Below, one piece after another: positions 6,454 to 12,272 of a stretch of DNA of 15,660 nucleotides (positions within the stretch are counted from its first letter, which is position 1; each line of letters starts with the position of its first letter). Under the pieces are notes generated by a model that saw only the letters and a program-made list of their open reading frames with translations, was not told the origin of the DNA and did not search any database. The DNA is from UBA970 sp049419605 (lineage in GTDB: Bacteria; Bacillota_I; Bacilli_A; RFN20; CAG-826), in assembly GCA_049419605.1 (NCBI GenBank), contig JBMSKF010000017.1, positions 1-15,660 of the forward strand, read 5' to 3'. The position numbers and the translations under genes were made by a program.

Positions 6454-7674
6454 CTAAGCTTCATCATCTTCGTTTTCGTCTTCGTCTTCATCATCGTCAC
6501 GATGATCCCCTCTTGGCCCCCGACGGTCATCTTCCCATTCGCCGTCTTCACGTTCTCCATCTTCATTAAATTGAATTGCTTGATAACGGTACCCAATTAC
6601 TTCGTTAAGATCATTCAATACGGGAATGACATAAACAGAAATTTTCCCTTTTATTCTTCCAGTCGTTCCTTGCATGTCAAACTTAATATCGAGAATGGTT
6701 TCCCCATCTTCAACCTCATATTCAAACTTGAAGGTATCTTTAGTGCGATTGGTGTCATTGTTTTCAAAGAATTTTAATTCTACTACCGTTTCATCATCTT
6801 CAATTTCAAGCTTAAATTCAGAAATGGTAAGAATATCATTGACTAGTTTTTTCACTATAATTTTTGTTTCATCATCTTCAAATTGATATTCTGTTTCGAT
6901 GTAATTTGATGCATCCAAGCTAGCTCTAAATTTGATTTTCGTTTCGTCACTTTCTTGGACCTTACTTCCTAAGACCGTATATCTTATGTTGTTATCAATT
7001 ACAAGTTCACCACTAAATTCATAAAAGGTTTCTTCTTCAATAATCACTGAACTTTCAATATTGTAATAAAGCGCGTAGGGTACAGCTAATCCTTCGATAT
7101 CATAAACGACAAAGGTATCCAGTGATTCAAAACGAATATCATCTGAAACCTGCGCATTGATGACGGGTGCTTGATTGGTTCCTAAAAATTGTTCAAACAC
7201 TGTTAAGTAAGGATTAAGCAAGGTCATGGTTTCTTCAAAGTTAATCGTTTCTCTTTCACGTTGAGGACCGACTTTTAATTTTAAAGAAGGATTCGATAAA
7301 GGTTGAGTATTTGAAAGGGTTAAATTGGTCAGTAAGGTTGCAGATGTAATGCTAGAAATGGAGATAGCTTCTTTTTCATTATTCAATCTCAAAGGTGGTA
7401 AGACGACTTGGCTTGAAACCGGTAAAGATGATTCACTCGTTTGCAAAGATGTATTTGAAGAACCCAGCGAATCATAAGAAGTGGTGATTGGATTTGTATT
7501 TTGAATGAGGATGGCGAGGATAAAAACACCGGTGATGATGGAGGCTAAAGGAAGAAGTTTAAAAAATGAAAAAGGTTGATTCTTTGGAAAATTTTTCATC
7601 ATAAAAGGACGAAGATTTGGCATTTGTCCATTGGCTTCTTGTTTAATCTTTTTTAAGAGTTCTTTTTCGTTCAT
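6454..7674 (-). CDS. Putative anti-sigma factor: one-pass membrane protein with repeated beta units and acidic tail
   Basis: I do not recognise the family. Starting at the ATG that overlaps the sigma stop (ATGA), the product has 406 residues. It has a short basic cytoplasmic N-terminus (1-38), one membrane helix (about 40-57), and a Ser/Thr-rich linker (about 62-95). A large extracytoplasmic domain follows. Residues about 212-335 contain five spaced units centred on an acidic-ETx-beta pattern (Thr at 216, 245, 270, 296, 326). The tail (370-406) is dominated by Asp/Glu with some Arg. N-in/C-out topology and coupling to an ECF-type sigma gene imply an anti-sigma or sigma-modulating sensor. The cytoplasmic part is very short and lacks a zinc-binding H-x3-C-x2-C motif. 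A 422-residue version starting at 7722 would overlap the sigma gene by over 50 bases and lose the AAGGAG spacing, so I reject it. Confidence 0.75.
   Translation of the reverse strand: MNEKELLKKIKQEANGQMPNLRPFMMKNFPKNQPFSFFKLLPLASIITGVFILAILIQNTNPITTSYDSLGSSNTSLQTSESSLPVSSQVVLPPLRLNNEKEAISISSITSATLLTNLTLSNTQPLSNPSLKLKVGPQRERETINFEETMTLLNPYLTVFEQFLGTNQAPVINAQVSDDIRFESLDTFVVYDIEGLAVPYALYYNIESSVIIEEETFYEFSGELVIDNNIRYTVLGSKVQESDETKIKFRASLDASNYIETEYQFEDDETKIIVKKLVNDILTISEFKLEIEDDETVVELKFFENNDTNRTKDTFKFEYEVEDGETILDIKFDMQGTTGRIKGKISVYVIPVLNDLNEVIGYRYQAIQFNEDGEREDGEWEDDRRGPRGDHRDDDEDEDENEDDEA
6670..7041 (-). repeat. Protein-level tandem beta repeat, about five units
   Basis: Within the putative anti-sigma protein, units beginning EEETFYEF, SDETKIKF, DDETKIIV, DDETVVEL and DGETILDI recur at intervals of 29, 25, 26 and 30 residues. 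Each is followed by alternating hydrophobic/charged residues as in beta strands. The DNA copies have diverged, so this is an old protein repeat rather than a recent duplication. Confidence 0.6.
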
Positions 7675-8189
7675 TTTTTTAACGCTCCTTTCATTTTTTT
7701 GATTGCTTGATTGTATTTCCAAGTCACAGTTCCGATGGGCAAGTCCATGATCAGGGAGATTTCCCGATGTTTGTATTCGCTAATCGCATAGAGGAAGAGA
7801 ATTTTTTGTTCCTCTTGATCTAAGATTTTTTTCGCCAGTGTAATTAAAGGTGAACCTAAATCATAGATGTCTTCACTACTTGGCAAGGTTCCTTCTAACG
7901 TTTCTCTCTCGACTTGGGTCTCTCGATCTCTCAAATTGATGAGATTCAATGCTGTGTTACGAGCAATGGTGAGGATCCAGTTCATGCCATTCGTGGTGAC
8001 ATGATAGAGTTGGATGTTATCCATCACTTTGAGATAGGTATCCTGCATGACATCTTCCGCTAAGTGAGTATCTTTCAAATAAGGAAGAATGAAAGCAAAG
8101 ACACCTCTTCGAGTTTGTTCATAGAGATCTTGCATCGCTTGCCTATTCCCTTTTTTGATTTGTGATAGTAATGCATTAATAGGATTCAT
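7671..8189 (-). CDS. ECF-type RNA polymerase sigma factor
   Basis: The 172-residue product has only the two sigma domains of an extracytoplasmic-function factor. Region 2 (about 21-87) includes the LAEDVMQDTYLKV helix and the WILTIARNTALNLIN promoter-melting/-10 segment. Region 4 (about 117-168) carries a helix-turn-helix around KHREISLIMDLPIGTVTWKYNQAIKKMK. It would direct RNA polymerase to a small regulon when released from its partner. The stop overlaps the start of the downstream membrane protein as ATGA, the usual sigma/anti-sigma arrangement. No Shine-Dalgarno site precedes the ATG, and no in-frame alternative start looks better. Upstream lie 74 bases with two hairpins and then the yolD-like gene, so read-through from the polymerase/yolD transcript is possible. 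The regulon is unknown. Confidence 0.9.
   Translation of the reverse strand: MNPINALLSQIKKGNRQAMQDLYEQTRRGVFAFILPYLKDTHLAEDVMQDTYLKVMDNIQLYHVTTNGMNWILTIARNTALNLINLRDRETQVERETLEGTLPSSEDIYDLGSPLITLAKKILDQEEQKILFLYAISEYKHREISLIMDLPIGTVTWKYNQAIKKMKGALKK
7685..7690 (-). promoter_or_regulatory. Ribosome binding site of the anti-sigma gene, inside the sigma gene
   Basis: AAGGAG lies ten bases before the ATG at 7674, within the last codons of the sigma gene. It supports this start over the upstream in-frame ATG at 7722 and suggests translational coupling of the pair. Confidence 0.6.
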
Positions 8190-8227
8190 TATGCATAACT
8201 TTACACTTAATCGATGCAGACTTCTAC

Positions 8228-8265
8228 CCCTTTACAGGGAGCATCTCAAGGGGACTTAAGATGCT
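8228..8265. repeat. Two adjacent hairpins between the yolD-like and sigma genes
   Basis: Hairpin 1 is CCCT (8228-8231) with AGGG (8236-8239) and a four-base loop. Hairpin 2 directly abuts it: AGCATCT (8240-8246) with AGATGCT (8259-8265), continued after one mismatch by AAG/CTT (8248-8250 with 8255-8257), leaving a four-base GGGA loop. On the transcribed minus strand hairpin 2 overlaps the yolD-like TAG stop. No U-tract follows, so it is not a standard intrinsic terminator. It could be a processing, attenuation or protein-binding element in the sigma leader. Confidence 0.5.
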
Positions 8266-8608
8266 ACTTATTTAACAAAGAAGTGCCTGAATTTATTGGT
8301 GATTGGATTTGAATATCAAGTAAAGATGAGAAATAAACTATTTTTTCATTTATTTTTAGCCATTTTTCATCAAATTTGATTTGTTTTACCCATCCTATTT
8401 CTTTGATTTTTTTACCATCAACAAAATAAACGAGGGTGACGAATTGCTGGTTTGCAATCCATAGATTAGCGTTGATGATACTAGCCTGATCTTGGCTAAC
8501 GAGCGGTTTTTCAATTTGAGTTTTGGATGTTTTCATCCTTACGATGGTGCCCTTTTGTTCAATTAAGGAAGCGTAAGGTGCCCATTTTTTCATTCCACGG
8601 TCACTCAT
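8264..8608 (-). CDS. YolD-like protein
   Basis: The 114-residue product opens with the YolD-family signature DRGMKKWAPYASLIEQ (3-18) and continues with a small beta-rich domain (WIANQQFVTLVYFVDGKKIKEIGWVKQI). YolD-like proteins are encoded next to Y-family polymerases of the UvrX type in Bacillota and are thought to act as an UmuD-like partner or modulator of translesion synthesis, but the biochemical role is not settled. The start overlaps the polymerase stop (ATGA), and a GGAGG at 8618-8622 lies nine bases upstream, so the two genes form a coupled operon. The stop codon is embedded in a hairpin. Confidence 0.88.
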   Translation of the reverse strand: MSDRGMKKWAPYASLIEQKGTIVRMKTSKTQIEKPLVSQDQASIINANLWIANQQFVTLVYFVDGKKIKEIGWVKQIKFDEKWLKINEKIVYFSSLLDIQIQSPINSGTSLLNK

Positions 8609-9873
8609 TTACGATGCCCTCCAATTAAGGAATGTCTTTCCCTTGTTGTGGATGCTTTTAATAACGCGGATGTTCTTAATATGGCGTTATGTCCATAGCG
8701 TTCTTTAATATGGGCGATGGTGACTTGTAACCTTCTTTTTTTGTCAGTTGTTTCGGCATCGGTAAACAAATCTAATTGTTCGTGAACTAAAGGGTTTAAT
8801 TTACGAAAGGCAAAGGTAATATTACGAATGGGTTTTGCTTCCACATATCGATGGTAAATTCTCATCAAAGCTTCATAGAGTGTATCTTCATCATCGGTCG
8901 CTCGAATTAAACTCATTTGATGAGAAAAACCACCCAAACTTGCCGAGTAACCAATACTGAGATGGACCAAGGAACTCAATTGACCCTGCAAGCGTAATCG
9001 CAGGGTTAAATCATCACACATTTCTCTGATCACAACCGGCACTTCATCGACCGAATAGTCACGATACAGCACTTGGCCCATACTGATGCCGGGTTCTTTG
9101 GGTTGATATTTTTCTCGAATGTTGGAATGATCAATCCCATTTGCGTGATCATGGAGTTGTTTACCCATCACGCCATAAAGTGCGATTAATCGATGTTCAG
9201 GGTATTCAGCTAAATCTTGAATGGTCATAATCCCTAATTGGTGTAGTCGCCGTTCCATTCTTGAAGCGATTCCCCACATCTCACCCACTGGTAATGGCCA
9301 AAATTTTTCTTGAATCTCATGTTGATGCCAAGTAGCGATTCCGTCTTTAGCTTTTTTTGCTTCGATATCTAACGCACTCTTTGCCAAAAATGGATTGTCA
9401 CCAATACCAACTGTGGCCAAAAGTTTGAGTTTACGATAAATCGTATCTTTGATTGTTTTCATTAATTCATGTGGGGTTTGTTGATATAACGGTAAATAAG
9501 GACCAAGATTTAAAAACGCTTCGTCGACACTGTAAATATGAAGGTCATCTTCACCAACAAAATCTAAGAGAATCGACATCACTTGTGCCGATTTTTCTAA
9601 ATACAAACTCATCCGTGGTGTGGCAAAGATAATGTCATCACGTTTTGGGAGTTCAAAGACCCGCAATCGTGAAGGAATTCCTTGAAGACGAAGATAAGGA
9701 GAAACCGCAAGGACAATCGTGCCAGTCCCTCTAGTTTTGTCGGCCACAATTAACGGAGTTGTATAGGGATCTAGACCGCGTTCAACACATTCCACTACAG
9801 CGTAAAAAGATTTGAGATCGAGAACAGCGACCACGGAAGGATAGTGCAATGTTGGTTGAATATTTTTTAACAT
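8605..9873 (-). CDS. Y-family DNA polymerase, UvrX / DinB-like
   Basis: This is an error-prone translesion polymerase (IMS superfamily), 422 residues long. The catalytic carboxylates are Asp19 (LDLKSFYA; Tyr24 at the steric-gate position) and Asp117/Glu118 (YSVDEAF). A helix-hairpin-helix region (about 195-235) and a little-finger domain (about 260-360) follow. QLDLF at 366-370 is a beta-clamp binding pentapeptide. The C-terminal ILRTSALL...RERHSLIGGH segment is characteristic of the UvrX subgroup found with YolD-like proteins. The start has no Shine-Dalgarno site; a predicted promoter places the transcript start about eight bases upstream. UvrX genes in Bacillus are part of the LexA regulon, but I find no CGAAC-N4-GTTCG type box here. 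Confidence 0.93.
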   Translation of the reverse strand: MLKNIQPTLHYPSVVAVLDLKSFYAVVECVERGLDPYTTPLIVADKTRGTGTIVLAVSPYLRLQGIPSRLRVFELPKRDDIIFATPRMSLYLEKSAQVMSILLDFVGEDDLHIYSVDEAFLNLGPYLPLYQQTPHELMKTIKDTIYRKLKLLATVGIGDNPFLAKSALDIEAKKAKDGIATWHQHEIQEKFWPLPVGEMWGIASRMERRLHQLGIMTIQDLAEYPEHRLIALYGVMGKQLHDHANGIDHSNIREKYQPKEPGISMGQVLYRDYSVDEVPVVIREMCDDLTLRLRLQGQLSSLVHLSIGYSASLGGFSHQMSLIRATDDEDTLYEALMRIYHRYVEAKPIRNITFAFRKLNPLVHEQLDLFTDAETTDKKRRLQVTIAHIKERYGHNAILRTSALLKASTTRERHSLIGGHRK

Positions 9874-9887
9874 GATTGTTTAATGGA

Positions 9888-9915
9888 ATTTTATTTTACC
9901 GAGTGAAGGTATCAA
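9888..9915 (-). promoter_or_regulatory. Predicted promoter of the Y-family polymerase gene
   Basis: On the minus strand TTGATA (9915-9910, 5/6) and TAAAAT (9893-9888, 5/6) are spaced by 16 bases. Predicted +1 is at about 9881, leaving an eight-base leader without a ribosome binding site. The rest of the 154-base divergent gap (9874-10027) is AT-rich and contains a TTAATT-TTT-AATTAA palindrome at 9951-9965 of unknown meaning. Confidence 0.5.
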
Positions 9916-10011
9916 AAATCACGTTAATTTTTTTATGAAAACATTTACGATTAATTTTTAATTAAAACGATTGAAAAATGATAAAAAAAAAGAAAAATCA
10001 AACTGCAACTA

Positions 10012-10020
10012 TGTTATATT
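10012..10020 (+). promoter_or_regulatory. Extended -10 promoter of the CvpA-like gene
   Basis: TGTTATATT contains TG, one base, then TATATT (10015-10020), an extended -10 element. No good -35 lies at the right distance (the region is A-rich). The usual +1 falls at 10027-10028, the very first base of the ATG, so the mRNA is predicted to be leaderless. No Shine-Dalgarno site is present. Confidence 0.55.
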
Positions 10021-10027
10021 ATGAAAC

Positions 10028-10654
10028 ATGGATATTAATGCATTACTTGAACCGATTAAATTAGCCATTCTTGACATACTTGCCAACCCTATTCTTTTAG
10101 ATATTGGGTTAGCTGCATTTCTTTTTATCATGGCAACAACCGGTGTTAAACGCGGATATTGGTTTGCCCTTTGGAATCTATTCTTTTCCACGGTAGTCTT
10201 ATTCATTCTATTAACTTTCTTTTTAAATGTGGTGACCGGTCTCGTGAATGAGTTTGCTGGTACTTATTTGGTTTTCTCTGATATTAATATGTCGAGAACC
10301 ATGGCGATGTTTGGCATCTTACTTGCAGTTTTATTGTTTGGTTGGATTATTGCCGGGTTTATTTATTTAATCTTTACTCCAATCAAAGGTAAAAACTATT
10401 CTTATCGTGATTTAGATCCGATGGTCGTGATTAAAGTTAAATCATACGGGTTTGCAGTTGGTTTGTTAGAAGGTGTTGCTTATGTTCTCTTATTCAATGT
10501 TGTATTGGGAAACATTGCCACCTATTTACCAGAAATTTTCCCTAATCGTTTCATCTCTACATTCCTTGAAACCTTACATCCAAGTAACTCGATTGTCTTA
10601 AGTTTAATTAATAGTGTCCTTGGTAATTACGGAAGTATCTTTCAATTAGGTTAA
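10028..10654 (+). CDS. CvpA-like four-helix membrane protein
   Basis: The 208-residue product has about four membrane helices (roughly 23-43, 46-68, 92-117 and 136-160). A basic KRGYW turn between the first two helices and a GFAVGLLEGVAYVLLF segment near the fourth resemble the layout of CvpA family proteins. CvpA proteins are inner-membrane proteins of uncertain function, linked in E. coli to colicin V production and purF expression. The resemblance here is by topology and a few positions only, so the family call is tentative. The gene is a single transcription unit: extended -10 promoter at the ATG, no Shine-Dalgarno site, and a bidirectional terminator after the stop. It is divergent from the Y-family polymerase gene. 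Confidence 0.6.
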   Translation: MDINALLEPIKLAILDILANPILLDIGLAAFLFIMATTGVKRGYWFALWNLFFSTVVLFILLTFFLNVVTGLVNEFAGTYLVFSDINMSRTMAMFGILLAVLLFGWIIAGFIYLIFTPIKGKNYSYRDLDPMVVIKVKSYGFAVGLLEGVAYVLLFNVVLGNIATYLPEIFPNRFISTFLETLHPSNSIVLSLINSVLGNYGSIFQLG

Positions 10655-10674
10655 TGGTTCATTAATGATCAAAT

Positions 10675-10705
10675 AAAAAACGTCTCAATCTTGAGACGTT
10701 TTTTT
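10675..10705. terminator. Bidirectional terminator between the CvpA-like gene and the permease
   Basis: AAAAAACGTCTCA (10675-10687) pairs with TGAGACGTTTTTT (10692-10704), closing a four-base ATCT loop. The A-run and T-run on either side let it terminate transcripts from both strands. It lies 20 bases after the CvpA-like stop and 12 bases after the permease stop. Confidence 0.92.
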
Positions 10706-10716
10706 GTTTGAATGAC

Positions 10717-12195
10717 CTAAGCTTTTGGTGCTGCTTTTTTTCTTGGTTTCTTGACGACTGCAGTTGCGGTTGGATTTACTTTTGTGGTTTTCACCAACGG
10801 TAAAGCGGGTGCAGGTTCATAGGCAACTTTTTCCATGAAGACATCATAGACGCCATTGCCAATCAAGATTACAAATACGCCTAACATAGAAGCTTCAAAG
10901 CTATTGATAAAGGTTACGACTAATAAAATCAACATACCTAAAATTGCAATTCTTGGGACGTATGGATAACCCCAAACACGATAAGGACGTGGTGCTTCTG
11001 GCATTGTTTTTCTAAATCTAAAGACTGCTAAGAAAATGAGCGTGTTAAAAATTAAGGCACCAAACAAGATGATAGAAAGTAAATAATTCACATTGTTATA
11101 TCCAAGTAATACGATGATCAACGAGACAATTGTTTGCCCAAAAATCGCTACCCAAGGTGTTTGAAATTTGGCATCAATTTTACCAAAGAATCTTGGTAAG
11201 GTTTCATCGTCTGCCATGGCAAGATAGACGCGAGGGAAAGAAAGAATTGAACCATTCAAAGAACCTAAAATAGAAATGGCAATCGCGCCAAAGACAACAT
11301 AACCTAATAAAGTTAAATCAAAGCCAGTGAAGATAGCGCCAAAGGCTGAATAAACTGCTCCCAAATCAAAGCCAGCTTCTACAGCGCCTGATCCTAAGGC
11401 TGCTAATGTACCAGCATCAATAATTCGATATAAACCCACCACAAATAAAACATAGACTCCCATCACGAGTGCAACCGCAATCGTTAAAGCCTTAGGTAAG
11501 TCTCTGCTAGTGTCTTTCATTTCTTCGGCAACTGTATTGAGATTGGTCCAGCCTTCATACGCAAATAGAGTTCTCGCAACCGCGAAGAGTAAACCAGAAA
11601 TTAATAATCCTGTTTCTATATTTTCAGCACCATTGCTTGCAATGATGTCAGTTTGTGTGCCAAAGAACAAACCAAAGATAATGACGGTAAGTAAGGGAAT
11701 CAATTTTGCTACAAAGAAAATATTTTGTACGAGTTTGCCATATTGAATACCCAGGTAATTAATCACCGATAAAACAATAATGGTGATGGCTGCAATCAAT
11801 CCAACTGTGGTCGCATCAAAACCCGCGCCACCATTCACGCCTAACATATAGCCTAATACTTGGGCAAATAGAATCGCAAGTAAAGCTACCGATCCGGAGC
11901 TTGATAAGAAGAAGTTTGAAATACCAGATAAAAATGCAATTCTCTTTCCGTATGCTTTTCTTAGATAAACGTAATAGCCACCCGTCTTAGGAAATAAGGT
12001 TCCAAGTTCAGCATAGGTTAAGGCTGAAAATAAGGTGATAATCCCACCAACTACCCATGCGACAAGGGATAACCCCAACGAATTACTGGCAAGGCCAAGG
12101 ACCAGCATCGAAAAGAAATAAATACCAGAACCAATCATAATACCCGCTAAAACGGATACACTAGAGAACAATCCTAATTCTTTTTTAAGTTTCAT
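10717..12195 (-). CDS. APC-superfamily amino acid permease
   Basis: The 492-residue product has about 12 membrane helices and the hallmarks of the amino acid-polyamine-organocation superfamily. These are LAGIMIGSGIYF at 16-27 in helix 1, TYAELGTLFPKTGGYYVYLRKAYG at 60-83, and FAYEGWTNLNTVAEE at 211-225, which is close to LAT/SLC7-type exchangers. It imports or exchanges amino acids across the cytoplasmic membrane; the substrate cannot be read from sequence. A C-terminal extension (about 457-492) is rich in Ala, Pro and Lys and probably cytoplasmic. GGAGG (12202-12206) six bases before the ATG fixes the start. It lies 77 bases downstream of gcvPB on the same strand with no clear terminator between them, so partial co-expression with the glycine cleavage genes, and a glycine or related substrate, is possible but unproven. 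Confidence 0.9.
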   Translation of the reverse strand: MKLKKELGLFSSVSVLAGIMIGSGIYFFSMLVLGLASNSLGLSLVAWVVGGIITLFSALTYAELGTLFPKTGGYYVYLRKAYGKRIAFLSGISNFFLSSSGSVALLAILFAQVLGYMLGVNGGAGFDATTVGLIAAITIIVLSVINYLGIQYGKLVQNIFFVAKLIPLLTVIIFGLFFGTQTDIIASNGAENIETGLLISGLLFAVARTLFAYEGWTNLNTVAEEMKDTSRDLPKALTIAVALVMGVYVLFVVGLYRIIDAGTLAALGSGAVEAGFDLGAVYSAFGAIFTGFDLTLLGYVVFGAIAISILGSLNGSILSFPRVYLAMADDETLPRFFGKIDAKFQTPWVAIFGQTIVSLIIVLLGYNNVNYLLSIILFGALIFNTLIFLAVFRFRKTMPEAPRPYRVWGYPYVPRIAILGMLILLVVTFINSFEASMLGVFVILIGNGVYDVFMEKVAYEPAPALPLVKTTKVNPTATAVVKKPRKKAAPKA

Positions 12196-12221
12196 ATGAA
12201 ACCTCCAACAATATTAAAGAT

Positions 12222-12246
12222 AATTTATCAATTCGTTCGATAAATT
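12222..12246. repeat. 8-N9-8 inverted repeat overlapping the permease promoter
   Basis: AATTTATC (12222-12229) and GATAAATT (12239-12246) are perfect reverse complements with a nine-base spacer. The repeat covers the -10 and the spacer up to the -35, a position suited to a repressor operator. Arms and spacing have the same geometry as the repeat at the aminopeptidase promoter, but the sequence differs. Confidence 0.5.
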
Positions 12247-12250
12247 GCAA
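12222..12250 (-). promoter_or_regulatory. Predicted promoter of the permease gene
   Basis: On the minus strand TTGCAA (12250-12245) and TAAATT (12227-12222) are separated by 17 bases, and TGA directly before TAAATT forms an extended -10. Predicted +1 is near 12215, leaving a leader of about 20 nt that holds the GGAGG site. Confidence 0.5.
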
Positions 12251-12272
12251 AGAAAATGATTTCGTGAAAACA

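Noticed and set aside
6502..6886. Plus-strand open frames opposite the anti-sigma gene, rich in Ser and hydrophobics
   Set aside because: They are antisense shadows of the acidic repeat region; the Ser-rich stretches come from reading the Asp/Glu codons backwards.
7675..7722. Upstream in-frame ATG giving a 422-residue anti-sigma protein
   Set aside because: It would overlap the sigma gene by over 50 bases and lacks a placed ribosome binding site; the ATGA overlap at 7674 with AAGGAG ten bases upstream is the better start.
9874..10027. LexA/SOS box or an origin-like element in the AT-rich divergent gap
   Set aside because: No CGAAC-N4-GTTCG type box and no repeated DnaA boxes are visible. 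A small AT palindrome at 9951-9965 is not enough to call an element.
10009..10206. Minus-strand 65-codon frame opposite the CvpA-like gene start
   Set aside because: It is an antisense shadow with no initiation signal, running across the predicted promoter of the plus-strand gene.
12196..12272. Intrinsic terminator after gcvPB
   Set aside because: The GAAAAT/ATTTTC pairing in this gap is weak, has a long loop and lacks GC pairs and a U-tract.
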